Source: Onchocerca lupi
Lineage: Eukaryota; Nematoda; Chromadorea; Rhabditida; Onchocercidae
Length of the DNA stretch: 64,000 bases
Direction: 5' to 3'
Assembly: GCA_028564675.1 (NCBI GenBank)
Contig: JAOVVO010000406.1
Span: 1-64,000, forward strand
The notes under the pieces are model-generated. The model saw only the letters and a list, made by a program, of their open reading frames with translations. It did not search any database and had not been told where the DNA came from. Positions 36,478 to 50,500 of this stretch are shown here, one piece after another (the stretch's first letter is position 1; each line of letters begins with the position of its first letter). Made by a program: the position numbers and the translations under genes.

Positions 36478-38756
36478 TTCCTTATTTATCAATGCAACTG
36501 ATCATTACTCTAAAAATAGTTTTCCAAAAATATGATTCAAAGCAAAAGGAAAATTCTATCTTTTTTTGTTTTTATAAGTTCGTTATCAGTAAAAACATTG
36601 CCGCAAAAACATACATTTATCAAAGATGATAGGAAAAAAACGCAATCCTTTCGAAACAAAACAAAATTATTGATTTATAATATTATAAATCTCAGGATAA
36701 AAACTAATAAAATCAAAGGAAAAAATAAAGAAAACACATGATATTATCAAGGCAAAAGTTTAAAAAAAGATAAGAAATGCAGTGCTCCGTTTTTTTTACT
36801 TTTTAATGTCTTCTTTCTGGAGTAAATGACATTTTTTCTTCAATTTTCAAATTTGAAATTCTGAACATTTTAAATGAAATCATTGTAGCTATTTGTCCTA
36901 CTTGGAATAAGTTGAAGTGGGATTAATATAAAAAAAGGACAAGTTCTAAACAAAAAATAAATAATTGAGCTCCAAGAGAAAAGTTTATAAAAAAACAAAG
37001 TAAGGGGAAGTTATAAAACCGATGAATATTTGCATCAAAAATTGTTTATTTATTCCAGCTAGATGTCTTCATGACGCATTTTTTAATATCATCAATTTTT
37101 CCGTAGAAGTTTTTAGGAGATTCATGCAAATGCTCATCTTCGTGACGGTCATTCTGAATTTAGTTTTTAATTTTTTTTTTCGGATAAATGTAAAACTCAG
37201 ATGGAATTGAAGGAATTGAAATTAGAATCGATGAGAATGAAATGGAAAAAAAAGTTCGAAATTGTCATTCATGCTAGCTAGGGTTGTCAGAAAAGAAGCA
37301 TGCATAATTAATGATAGCTAAATTATAGCTTCTGCTTGCTCCTTCTTTTTTTGATTTACAGCTAAAGCGTGATTGCAACATAAGGAAATGTGGTTATTGC
37401 AATAAAACTGAAAATTTGAGCTTTTTAATACCTGGGATGATTCATTGTTGAAATGCTTGATTTTAGGTTCAAGACAGGCTATGATTCAATCACTTGGAAG
37501 TTTTTTGTCACTTCGCATTTAAGTTCAAACATCCGTACAGCACCGCGCTGAGAAAATAGTTTTTTGGGGAATGTTATTACATTCCCAGAACATTTTCTGT
37601 GAAAGTTACAACGAGGCTAACAATGAGAATGCTCTATACTACTCAATATTTAAAATTTCAAAAAAAATTTCTTTTTCAAATAACGATCGGTTAGTATCAC
37701 ACGTAATAGCTCATACGTATTACACACGTAAGTTTAATAAGAACAAAGATGACGTGTGCGATGAAAAAAATCGAGCCATATCTAATAAGACCGCATTATA
37801 CCCCTCTAAAAGTTAGACTGATTTTGGTCACCAAAAAGATGAAATATTTGAAATTAAAATTCAGTCAGCACTGAAATAAATGTTGTTAGAAAAGCTTGAA
37901 AGAAATAATTAAAGAAAGAAACAGTTTCAGGAGATGAGCAAATACCTCAGCAAATAGTTAATCCATTCTTTTATTTTTTGCGAAGCTTTTGCAAAGAAAG
38001 CGGGAAAAAGGGAAAGCTGCTAATTGCAATTTGATATTCAAGCTTATTTCGTCGTTTTAAATCAGAACTAGCTTGATTTTGTAAATTAAACTAAATTGTA
38101 TGCAATTGAAAAACCTTTTGTCCAGAATGCAGAAGTTACAATGAGAAAAGAATATATTGCAAAGTGATGTATAACTGTGAGTAAATAAAGCCAAGGAGTA
38201 AACAAGAAGAGGAACGGAAATGAGCAAATAGGTCGACCGACCGACCACATTTACGTCATTTCTCAATAGCCATAAAAACAAATTGCTTTTTCTGTCCCTC
38301 CAAGCATTCAATTCTTTCATCTGTAACTTCATTATTCCTCTCTGTTGCTCTTTTCGTTTAAAAAAAACTGCCACTAATTATGTGCACCAAAGTTTGAGAA
38401 TTTTCTATTAAATTTCTCAATATTTTTGCGATTCCATCGCCCACTAAAATTCCACTTATTTATGATGATTGCAGTGTTATTTGTTTGCCTTTGGTTTTTC
38501 TGAATCTATCTCAAAGTTAATTTGTAATTTATCTCATATTCGATAACTATTTACTTCATTTTTAATTGTCGCGTGTAATTGGTTTGACAATGAATTCAAC
38601 GATTTACAATTGAACTTTTCTATTATTTTACAACTATCTTTTCTTTTTTCCTGTTTATCATTCCTGTCCATCAAGTAATACATCATAGTTCATCTGAATC
38701 CATTGAATTTCACCGCCAAGCAACAGGCGATTTGATAAATGCTTCATTCTATCAGT
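36478..38756. other. Upstream of the GPCR gene; no recognised gene
   Basis: About 2.3 kb, AT-rich, likely containing the GPCR promoter. Short open frames exist on both strands but have low-complexity composition and no splice support. Confidence 0.45.
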
Positions 38757-38988
38757 GATTATTTCAATATATCTAATAAATCAAATTAAAAATCTGGATA
38801 ACGCAGAACGTCAAATGAAAAGTCTGGAAGAACGATTGCGTGAGAAGGTAGCAGTTGAGAAAACTAGAAGATTCTTGAAAGAAGAGGTTAACAAGTTGCT
38901 CAAAAGGCAACAACAGAAGAAAACGAGAAGTTTAGAACATGAACATGAAATCAATCTTGGATTCGAGGAAAACTTAAAAATCGTATGA
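38757..38988 (+). CDS. Isolated exon-like ORF with charged coiled-coil sequence, unknown
   Basis: After a ttctatcag acceptor, an open stretch reads NLDNAERQMKSLEERLREKV.., KEEVNKLLKRQQQKKTRSLE, EHEINLGFEENLKI, then GTA TGA. The GTATGA could be a splice donor (exon end 38981) or the frame may simply stop. Regular Glu/Lys/Leu spacing predicts a coiled coil. No start codon context or partner exon was found within about 6 kb on either side. It could be one exon of a gene with large introns or a fossil. No family recognised. Confidence 0.35.
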
Positions 38989-41900
38989 ATGAATTAAAAA
39001 ATTGCATAGAAACGATTTGAAGTAAGAATGTGAATTTGAAAGTGAAATTAAGTAGTAAAAGCAATAAAAGAAAAGCAAACAGCAAAATACTGAGAGCAAT
39101 TGTCAATGAAAGCATTCATAATCGCTTCATGCTTTAATCATGTTGAACTTTTCATTGATATTTTTTTAAATTCATAATAAAACTCGAGAAATACTTCGAA
39201 TATACATCGCATCATAAGCATCTCAAGCAATTAGTCAGCAATATGATATCACTAAGCAAAAAGGATGAATAGCACTTAGTCATAAATCGAATTTAAAAGT
39301 CATTAAAAATGACTGGAGCAGAAACTTTGAATAAACTAAGGTAGGATATTTTTTTGTCGTTTATTAGGCGAATTATTTTGACTAAAGATCACTAAAGTTG
39401 ATTAATTTCGAATTATTTTTGAGGAGTTGGAAAATAAAATACTCTAACTTGAAGCTTTTTACTTGGTAGTAAAATGAGAGTAGTTTGTGTACCCTGCAAT
39501 GGATATATGATTGGATGAGGAGAAAACTACTAAATATTTGTTTAGTAAAAGATCATATTTATAATAATGTAAATATTTTCATATTAGTGACATTCTCTTG
39601 ATCTAATTAGACTGTCTTCTCAGAAAGATATATTAAACGAACAAATCATCTGAATAATCCATTTATCACTCATTTATTTATAAATAAAAAAATTTTTTGA
39701 TTTGGAAATGTTAAAAATTTCCCAGAATTTTTTTTTTTTTTTTTTTTTGTATATCAAAAACAGAAATAATCTTTACGCGTATAAGATTGACCTCTGCTAG
39801 CCTTTTAAGATTTGCACAGAGTTACCAAACTATTACCAACTTGACATTATATCCCATATCAGTGGGAGAAAATTTAACTTAATGTTTGAAAAAGTCATTA
39901 AATTTATGATGAATAGCAACAAAATATTTTTATTTTTGTTTAAGAATAAATAATTAACTAAAAACTGACGAAATAGTAATTGACGAGATTTCAATTATAA
40001 ACCATGCACATATGAGCTCAGTTTCACAAAATTATAGTTTCTATCCTATAAAGTTGTGAAAAACAAGTTTATTTCGCTAATGAAGAATTAATTGTATCCA
40101 GCATGTAGCTTATTCTTTTTTCTGTTTCATTCTATAAATTCTGGTCAAAATTTTTTCATTTCAGAAAGCAAATGTGAATGGCAAAATTCACAAGATAGAA
40201 AGATGGAATTTATTTTTAAAACTTGGAGTTTAATTGTTGTTTAAAATTAAATAGTAATAAGTGAAAGTAACCAAATAGTAATAAGTGAATTGATGAAATT
40301 AAAATGAAAAAAAAAAAAATTGAGCAGATAATGCTCGATTAGTTAGATCATCTTGAATATTGATCCTATAAATGAAGTGGTATAGTGTAAAAAATACAGT
40401 AAAGAAATTAAAATTTGTTTTAAAAGAAATGACTAGATTATCACCGAACGAGTAACATTAAACAAAATGCATTTGCTTGAAAAGGATATGCCTTAAGAGA
40501 GAAAAATAGAAACAATATCGGGATTTCCGTGTATTATAACTTATTTTAATGATGATTTTTCCGCCGAGTATTTCTTCATCCATCGTTATAAAAAATTAAA
40601 TATATGTTCAGAACTCTGAAACATGATGGATGTAAAAGAAGTCTTCAGTCATTCATCTTATATGATTGAAGTCATTGCTTTTAATGACGGCATGTCAAGT
40701 TTTGACCTATTTTTAAAAAATGTAAAAATAAAATATTCAGCATAAAAATAAGGAAAAATAATTTTGTAAATTCGATATTATGTCTTCTTTAGTTATTCTA
40801 ATAAGCTTGATAATAAACTAACCCTATCTGACAATTATTGCCACATTGGACTTAAATAATTATCAGGCTTATTAAGATCATCTAAAATGAGACAATATCA
40901 TCAAGGGGTTTGATAAAAGTTACTGTTTATATCTGTTACATCAATATGCACGAATGTTTAAGACTAAAGAATATTATTTAGCTATCTTTGCTGCATTTAT
41001 ATCGTAAGTTTTGTGCTTTAGACTTATGCTTTACGAGCATTATAACTTTTAAAACATATTTGAGCATTATAAACTTCATAACTTTTATAACATATTAACA
41101 TGATATGAGGCTAATTACCCGAAGTTCCATCTTTAATGTGAACAATAACGTGTGATGGAAGAGTGGATCACGTCATTACACCACGTAAATTCTCGACCCC
41201 TTTTAAACTTCCTTCCCTTATTGAGAAACTAATTCACTGCTTTTCATACTCTTTGAAATGATGATTTTTTCATTCTTCCTTACGCCAATCGACTGCTTCA
41301 GCTGTCGTTCCCAGCAATCCCATCTTATACTTTATAAGAAGTTAAGATAGAGGATAAACTGAAATAACATTGTGAATCATAATTTGAGTCATTAATTATG
41401 CGACGAATCTTTTCTCTTTTCATATAAAATTATAGAAAAAACCTTAAATGTCTCACTATTCAGTTCAGTGAGCTAAGTCAAGTCAATCCAATGAACTACT
41501 TTAATTTAGGTGAAATAAACGAGAGGAAACTAATGATTGATCTGATTTTAATAATACTTAATTTAAGAATACAAGCACATATGGATCATACAAAAAATAC
41601 TAGTATTTTCATTTAGTTAAAACTCTTTTCTCTGATAACTTAAATTTAAAAAAAAAATTCATAATAAAAGGATTGAGTTTCATTTCCATCGCTAAAATAA
41701 CAAAAAGAAATAATTTTTAATAATAAACTTTCATTAAGAAATATTTCTTGCAGTTTTTTAGATTTGAAAAATATATAGACTAATTTTTATTTGAGCAACA
41801 AATTATTTTTTATGAAGCATCGAAATTTTGCTCGATATATTGTCGAAAAAAATCACTTAAAAAACTGAATTGGTGAGTATCACTTTTAAAATCAGGAAAA

Positions 41901-44900
41901 GTAAAATTTCTTTTTTATGATCTATGATATCATTAAAGTTCTTTGTATGACCAACTTGTTTGATCGACAGAATCTTTATAATATTAGGATCCTAAATTGG
42001 TTAGCTGTAAAATGCTGAAAAATGCCTGGAAAAAAATTAGTAATTTACCCTGCAAAATAAAAACTCAAATAAAATAATCCAATAAAAGTTGACGAGAGGA
42101 ATATTAAATCATTCAAATCTGATTCATGTAAAACATTTAGTTGGCAATAACTTCAACGAAAAAAAAAAAGGAATAATAGATAAAATGGAAATTGATTTGA
42201 AAGAACAGAATTTGAATTGCTGAAAAATAGAAGCATTTCTGAAAGCATTTTTAATAATCAAATTTCGACATATTTAAGATAAGTGAACATGAAACTTGTT
42301 CTTTAATCATCAGTTATCGAAACTTTACAATAAATTGTTAAGCTTGTTGAAGTGAAAGTATTACAGTTGCATAGCTGCTCTATTCAATGACCAACTTCTC
42401 ATATATAATGTAAGATAAAATGAAATTAAGGGTCAAATTTTAAGCGGAAAGTAGTAGATAACTTTTAATAATCTGCTAAAATATTTAATATTTAAAATAC
42501 TTCTCTTAGGTTAATGATAATTCAACTTTTTCAAGTTCTCCTGATCACTGTCATTTAATTTTTTATTTAATCTGCATATTGAATTTGAGGTTTGCTCAAT
42601 ATTTCCATCCTATTGATATTTTAATATTAGATTTAGGTTCGCCTAAATGAATTTTAAAATTCCATCTTAACGAATTTAATGAAAAATGACGCTTTATTTT
42701 TTCTGTTGAAACAAATAAAAAAAGTTTAAGTCTTGGCCACACACATTTAATCATAGCTATTGATAATGAGAATTTTATTGCCTAAGCCTAGAAGGCTTTG
42801 AGATTTTATAATAACTTTGAATTGTTCTATACTTATGAGGCTTCTTTCCAAAGGCATGAATAATGTGAACTGAGGTATGAGTAGTCGCTTATGCTATACC
42901 TATATCTGATTTGAAATTTGAAGCATAACTTTCAATGACTTGTAGCTGCTCCTCCCTTCTATTTCCTGAATTTAACGATTTTTCGTGGTTGACAACTGAT
43001 GTAATCGCCAATATGCAACAAATTTTTTTATTCGCAAAAATCATAAAAGCTTACAGCAGCATTTTGTGGCCAAGAAAGAGAGAAAGAGAAAATTATAAGA
43101 TAAGAAGTTGGCCAAAACGTTTCATTTGCGAAATGGATATTTGAATTATTGAGCACAATATGTTACCAAGATAACTTTTTCGACATTGTCGACAATCGAT
43201 TATCAGAAACGAACTTAAAAACTTGCTTAATCTTGTCATCTCGCAATCTCCAATCTTCTCATTTCAATACCTGTTTTCTTGTCATCAACATTTCGGCTTT
43301 CACTTATAGTGAATTTTAAATCACAAATTGTAAATCTTTCTGCATTATTATATACGAGAGGCAAAGAAAAATAAACGAGGCAAAAGTAAAAAAGTCGTAC
43401 AGTTCGAAACAATCATAAAAGTTTTCTTTTCGCTGAATATTAATGACCTTTGAAAAATTTGTTCAAAGTTCATTTTCCAGTTTTCAATTTTCTTTAAATT
43501 TCCAGTTCATCAAAACTTCAATAATGCACTAGTATGAAAATGCGTTAAAAAAAGAATTTGCAGAAATTAGAATAGATTCAATAGAGAGAAAACAATTAAT
43601 TTTAAAAAGCTTACAGACTCTTCTTATGTACTTATGCTATAAATTGACTCTTAAAACGCACTTAATTGGCAATAGTCATTTATCGATAATGTCTGAAAGC
43701 AAACTCATAACTCAGCTACGATTAAATAGAAAAAATTGAGAAAAAAAATTAAATAAAAAAAACTCAAAAAAAAAAAAGAAAAAAAAGAATTCTTATTTCT
43801 ACTTCATTTGTTGAGCTTTTCTCAAACTTCCAGAAAACCCAGGAATCGCCAAATAGTATAATGTAAAGTATTCTGCTGGGTTTCTCATGAGGTGCCAGTA
43901 TTTCCTGTCAAAAATCTGAAGAATTAGAAAACATTGATTGCTTATTTTGACAGATAAATTTGGTACATTACATGATGGGACTGTCTAATTGTGAAAAAAA
44001 AATTTTAGTTCATAAATAAAAAAAGAAAATCAAATTTTACGAAATTTTCTGAAAATTTCGGTAGTTTAAAATCTTGAAAAATGAAAAAGTAAATTTCTAA
44101 GCAGTGACATTTCTCGTTGAATGAATGAAAGTATCAGGAACATATTACTTTATCTCAAACTTATTTCTTTCCTATTTGCAAGCTAATGAAGATAAAATTT
44201 TAAGTAAGTTTGTTAACAAAGCATATAATTGACTGAAGTGAAGGTTAAACAATAAGAGCATTACTTAAATCTCTTGTAAACTTCTCGGAATCTGAAACCA
44301 AGTTTAGAAGAGAAGTGCAATCTGAAATAGAACTTTTCCTCAAATAATGGCGACACTAAAATGGTTGCAATTTTTAAACGCGAATGAATATATTGTTTTA
44401 AATGCTCAAGAAAACAAGACTTGTGTTAGACAAGTAAATTTTCGTTTAAAAACCAAAAATCTTAGAAATCAAGTTATTGATTTATGAAACTAATATTCAG
44501 GTTGAAAAATGAAAAGCTTAAACAGTGGAGAATGTTTTAAAAATGAGATTTTTTGTTAAAAATTTTAGTATCCTTATCAAGCTTTATATCCCAAAAAAGG
44601 CTTCTATTTGCAGCGCTGCAGTGTTAGTGCAGATCAAAAAATCAAAGCAAAATCAATAAACTGCCAATTATTTTAGAGATATTTGTTTGTTGTTGCTATC
44701 GCTCTTCATATTTCAATGAAGATAAAGGAAATAATTTGACTGGTTCATTCAAGTCAAAACTTTGCTGGCTGATTAAATTTATTCGGTTCGAAAATGAATA
44801 GAATTTTGCCTTTTTAAGCGATATTCTTTGGAAAAAGATGAATGCGATGCTTGTGAGAGTAATTTCTCCGGAATAATACTTAATAGATGAAATATGAAAG

Positions 44901-45058
44901 AATAACAGGATAATAAGCAGAGGAAGAAAAATTTCCAAAATGAATAACTAATGAAGTATTCCCAATCGATTTCGGTTCCTGTGAATTGGGTAAAGAACTA
45001 TCGATAAAGTTGACTCTATCAGCTATAATCAAAATAGGAAGATATCAAATGGTTGAAT
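38989..45058. other. Long AT-rich region without recognised genes
   Basis: About 6 kb. It contains a T run near 39729-39748, A-rich patches near 40308 and 43740-43790, and no stretch on either strand that reads like a known protein or shows a chain of splice-compatible exons. Confidence 0.5.
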
Positions 45059-45600
45059 ATGAAAGTGGATGATGAAAACTCAACAATGAAAATGGTTTTA
45101 GGCATTGCTAAATCTATGGGCATGGAAATTATGGAAGATTAAAAGTATGAGTACGCATTATGATAATCCTAAAAAATGCTTGGAAAAGGTTGTTTAACCT
45201 GCTCTAGCAAAGTTTACCGAATCAATTGATATTACAAGCAATTTAGATGAAAATTTACATAAATCTGAAGAAAAAGTGCCTAGAGATACTGGAAAAGATA
45301 TTAAAGTAGTTGTTTTTACTCAAGGTAATCATTTATTAGAAGCTGAAAAAATCAGTGTTGATATTACAGGAGGAGAGGATTTGGTTGAAGAGATAATAAA
45401 GAGTAGTAAAGCTGATGTTGATTGGTGATCCTGGTTATATAGCAAAAATTACGCCTAGTGAAAAATATTAGGTGCTAAAAGACTGATGCCTAATCCTAAA
45501 TTTGGTACCATGACTTCTAATATTGCAGGGGCTATTTAAACCATTAAGTCTGGTCAAATAAAGTTTAAGATAGATAAAAATGATATCATTCACATAAGAC
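45059..45600 (+). pseudogene. Wolbachia-derived fossil: rplK (3' end) and rplA
   Basis: 45059-45142 reads as the end of ribosomal protein L11 (STMKMVLGIAKSMGMEIMED, stop). Four bases later an ATG (45147) opens ribosomal protein L1: DNPKKCLEKVV, stop, then AKFTESIDITSNLDENLHKS, IKVVVFTQGNHLLEAEK, GGEDLVEEI. After a frameshift come GAKRLMPNPKFGT and IKSGQIKFKIDKNDIIH. The L11-L1 order and tight spacing are those of the bacterial rplK-rplA operon. The stops and frameshifts show it is dead. Downstream to about 45830 the sequence keeps short bacterial-looking frames (LILSLLIDNKKKLRVEKI; ELKASERKERLLTEVLKR) that I could not assign. Confidence 0.88.
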
Positions 45601-47564
45601 AAAGATTATTTATCGTGGTGAACTCATATTGTCACTTCTTATTGACAATAAAAAAAAGCTACGAGTAGAGAAAATTAGTAAGGAAATTAATATTGCTTAG
45701 TGCTGCATCTAAATTTTGTTCTGAAACCTATTTTTTGTTGATGAACTAAAAGCAAGTGAAAGGAAAGAAAGATTGCTAACAGAGGTTTTGAAAAGAATTG
45801 CTAAAGTCTAAAAGTTAGAATGAATCCTTATCAATCAAAAAATATGATTTATCAAGAAAAGGAGAATGAGAGATTCACGATAATAACAAAAATTATTTTC
45901 GATCATTTCATTTTTTCCCATCATTTTTGATTAGCCTTTTCGATTATTTTTTCCTTATAAAATGCCATTTGCAATTTTATTAAGTTCAAATTGCAATACT
46001 TCCCTTTCTTTTCCTTTACTCCTTATGTATCTCATCATGATTTTACGATGCTACTAATTATATTTTCTTTATCAGCTAGAAAACTTAGCACTTTCCTGAG
46101 AGACCCAAAGTGTATAGTTTTTATTTCTCGGAAAAAAGAAAATTAGTCCAAAGTTATCAACTCTGCAAGTTAAACTCTTTATTCTCGCACTAATTTTTCT
46201 CATTGTTTAAACATTTTTATTATAAAGCAAGCTTAGTAATGATTGTGAAAAGCCAGCATAAGATGATAAAGCCTTAGCTTTAATATTTCAATGCAGTTAT
46301 GACGAGACGGTTTAGAGAAAAAGCTATAAAATTTGAGATTTTAAAATATAATGGTAATTTATGATTTTATTACAATGACTTTTGTTAATCTCATGAAAAA
46401 AATTTCAATTTCATTGAAATTTCATTTCGCACTTTTTTAAAATGAATATGTTAACATTGATCTATAAAATTCGTTCAAGTGTTTTTTTCAGTGATGAATC
46501 ATTTATATCACAGATATTTGACCGTTATTATCAGTTCCATTTCAGAATTACAGCTTCAAATAGGAATGTTTGAAATAAGTTGCATATTTTTTCTTCAATA
46601 TTCACTAAATCCTTTCAATCTTATTGATCCGTCTAGATTCGGGCAAACTTTTCAGATCAAATGGTCGTTATGATACATAACACATTGATGGTTTTTGTAT
46701 TTTTTAGCTTTGATGTTGTTTCCTCCTCCATTTGTTCATTTTCTTCATAGATCTTTGATTCATTATTCTTCCACTTTTATTGATTGTCGAGATCAATGAG
46801 TATTTACTCATCCGTTATTTGTTTGATCTTTCGTTCTGTTGATTTGCATTATGTTCATAGGTTGCTGTTGTCAACTTTTTTGTTAATTTTTAGTATTTTT
46901 ATTCCTTTATCATCTATGCTTTGTTCTTTAGTTGAAAAAAAAATACTAAAAAAACTAAAAAGCATTCTTATAAAATGATTGATGTACTTGAGCATTCCCG
47001 CAAAGAATTTATTAAATAAATCAATCATTTCATTTCATAAGAAGTGTTTTTTTTCTTTAGAAATTGGTCATTTTGTTTTTTTTTTTTCGAATTTCGATTA
47101 GCAAAATTATTTTAAGAAGTCTTTTTTGAAGATGTTTAATTGAATTTGTGAAGAAGTAAGAAATGAAAGAAATCTCTTTATTTTAAACAGGAATAAAGAA
47201 AACGATCGAGTAAAAACACGGAAAATTAATATTAATTAAAATTACGACTGCAGCAATTATTTCGAAAGCTAAATTGTTGGCCATCTGTCATCTACTTGAA
47301 TTACTATTCAGTTTAGAATTGATTAATCCCAAAATATGAATGGTAGCTGATTGCAGTAATTTATTTTTTAATATTTAAAATTATTATTTCTACAAAAAAA
47401 AGTATATACAATTTAATTTTTTTGCAGTCGATTTGCTAAATTGGAATCTATTATTTTTATAACAAAAAATTAATAGCTTATTACATCGATCTACTGATTT
47501 AAAGTCTTATTTTTACAAAAAAATGCAAATTCGATTGATCCAAAGTTTCAATCATATCGATTAC
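45601..47564. other. Intergenic region downstream of the phosphatase gene
   Basis: The first 230 bases may continue the Wolbachia insert. The rest is AT-rich. A possible last phosphatase exon begins at 47493 on minus (after aaatcag, reading VDRCNKLLIFC.., in compatible phase) but lacks family support. Confidence 0.4.
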
Positions 47565-50500
47565 CTCGCGGATAGCGTTTCGTTAATTGCAACCCTCCGA
47601 AACGCTGTTCTGGAGTTTCTTGCAAAGGTATCGGCAGTTGTCCAACACAATCGTGAGTTTCACGCCGACAGTTCGGACGTTCACCGTGTCGTACTAATCT
47701 TATTAGATCAGGATCAAAACGTGGCGACAATAATCGATATCCAGGAATCTAGAATCAACAGTTTAGAATTTAGAGTATCCACACTTTAACAAGTTGTATA
47801 TTCTGATATGGATATTCTGTCACATTCCTTTCCATTATGAATCTGCAGAACTTAATTCATAATAGTGCTGTGTGTATTTTCATGAGGGATAAATCTTTCT
47901 TATCATACTTGGAAGTTAGAAGCATTATGCCAATTGCTTTATTTTTTTGTTTTGTCCAAATTTCAAATGATCATTTAAAATTGACCGCTAAATGGATCTC
48001 TTCAAATAATCATTTTGAAATTGATTTCTAAAAATCAAATCTTTTATTTGGCAATACTTCACATTCCAGTTATTCACCGTTTGTTCGACATCATCAATGA
48101 ACGGTCTCATAGCTCGTGCTTCAATCCAATCTTTATATTCCGCATGAAAGCCAATTGGATCACCGACATAATCGTGCAGAAACTTCTGCACTACTCGATG
48201 CACGAATATGTACTGCATTGGCGTTTCGATACAAAATGGTCTTTGTGAACGTAATAATTGCACTGCTTTCTGCACGCAATGCTGCAACAATAAAACTTTC
48301 CCATCCTGTTCCTAATCATCGTAATCTTCTAGAAAAATTTAACTGGTCAGTATCAGGGTCAGTATCGCTTATTCATGACTATCATTAAATTCGAATTAAG
48401 TGCTTAAAAAAATAAATAACTGATAAGAATATTGATTGATTGATTGATTGACCTTATATGTAGGTCCTCTGAGTATGCATGCGATACATATTTCAGCAGC
48501 AACTAATGTAGCCGATCGACTTATTCCTAGATGACAGTGAATGATTGTTGGATAGGAACAATTCCTGGCAAGTCGTAGCAATTGCAAAGGTAATGCAACA
48601 TTGTCTGAATTATTCATATCACCTTGCCAATGCTCAACACATAACTGTAAAAATTGATTGAAATGTAAGATTAAAATTGAATGAAGTTCTTTCTAAAAAT
48701 TGATCGATTGAATTGATTGGAAATTGATTGAAAAAGCTTAAATTCATGACAAAAGTTGGTAAAAACTAGCAAGAATTTTGAATACAACAAAAGATTAAGC
48801 TTGAAATAATCAAATGAAGTTTGATTTGCACTGAACTTTGCATAATATCTTTTCATCTATCTTCAAAAACTCTGATACTAACATATTTTATCAGCAGAAA
48901 ACAAACTAAACCTATACTTGATCTCCTTCAGGTCCAATAACAATCAAATATGTGACGCGAAATAACGGCAAACGAAATGTGTTGATGCCTGAATTGACAA
49001 TCGTCAACCCATAATACGTTACCTGATCTCCACTTCTCCTAAAACTAATATATCTTAACTGATAATAGGAAGAGTTAACTTTGTTTAAGCCGAAAAATCT
49101 AATAAAGTATAGATCTTATGAAAATGATTGTAAACAAAAACATATTGTCTCTTATCAGATGTATTCATTTCAGGATACAAATGAGAAGTTCAGATCTTGA
49201 AAATATGACTATTAATTGGGTCTTGAATTATTGTTTTAATTCATAAAATTTATAATAAAAAAAGTAAAGTATTTTTAGTAAGCGCAAAAGATTGCATAAA
49301 AATTTCCAGCCTGGTCCAATACTGAGCACATCTCTTATCTTCTTTTCGACTGATAAGCATGAAAATATATGGTGATCTCTCTTGCCAAACCATACGCCAG
49401 AAATCGCCAATTGTATTTTCCATGGGTGCCTGAAGAAAAAGATGAAGTGAAAGATGAATATTTTGAAGACGAATATTTCATACTTTACTCCATTGAGTAA
49501 ATGCTTGGCAAAACAAGCCCCACTAATCAAAGATTCACATAGATGAAAGCATGATAAGTTCATACCTGTGTAATGATAAATTTATTAAAAAGCGGTCCGC
49601 CTTGAATATAATTTGCATGAATGAAATCATTCCTTGCAGCGCTCGGATATTTCAATATTACACGAGTTGAATCACGACATTTAATTCCTTGAAATGAAAT
49701 TCGCTGAGATTTCAAGTTAATTGTATTGTTTGCAAATGAATTTGAAATGAACGCAAGATTCAGCTAAAGGATTGTCTTAAAAAAGGCTTTTTTTCTTCTC
49801 ATGGGATTGTATTTTTCATCTTTTTGAATGAAATTTGTTACTTTTATTGCGACATAAATCGAGATGTTCGTCGAATGCATGCGATATGATTCACTTGATT
49901 ATCCAGAATTTCGAATCGGCGTTCCATGCCACCTATCATAGTCCGAATAAAAACTTGTTTTCGACTTCCAACTAATGCTTCCCATATTACAATATTATTG
50001 TAAACTAAATAAATATTTTATTAAAGAGGCTAGGGTTGACTAATCTTCATGACTTTCAACAGTTACTTGAAATTAATGTTTGACTAAGAGATATTAAGCA
50101 ACAATGACAAAAAAAACAATATATTGAAATGTGGAATGAGAAATAGTATTTCAAATTATATATACTTGATCAAAAATTCCAATCAGCATTCCCAAAGTTT
50201 AAAAAAAAATATCTTACATCTATAAACTCTATCTATAAAGTTTAATCCTTTTTTTACTGCAGAAATAAGCATGAAAATGTACATCGGTCTTGAAGCCGAG
50301 TTCGATCGAGATCATTCTGCACATTTCGATTGTATTCATTCATACGTTTTATAATTCCATTTCCATCCCAATCGTTCTTGAAAAATTCTTCTAAATTGCT
50401 ATTCCTATAGTTTAACTCATCATTTCCCAGCCATTTACTGAGTTCCTGCAAGAAAAGAAAAAAATGAAAATAAAGATTTCATACTAAATACTTGAATATT

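Noticed and set aside
38057..38374. Minus-strand frame with a hydrophobic run (YLLISVPLLVYSLALF)
   Set aside because: No start context, splice partners or conserved motif; hydrophobic runs are common by chance in T-rich DNA.
47523..47789. Plus-strand frame of 88 codons
   Set aside because: It is the shadow of the phosphatase exon IPGYRLLSPRFDPD.. on the minus strand, which has clear family support.
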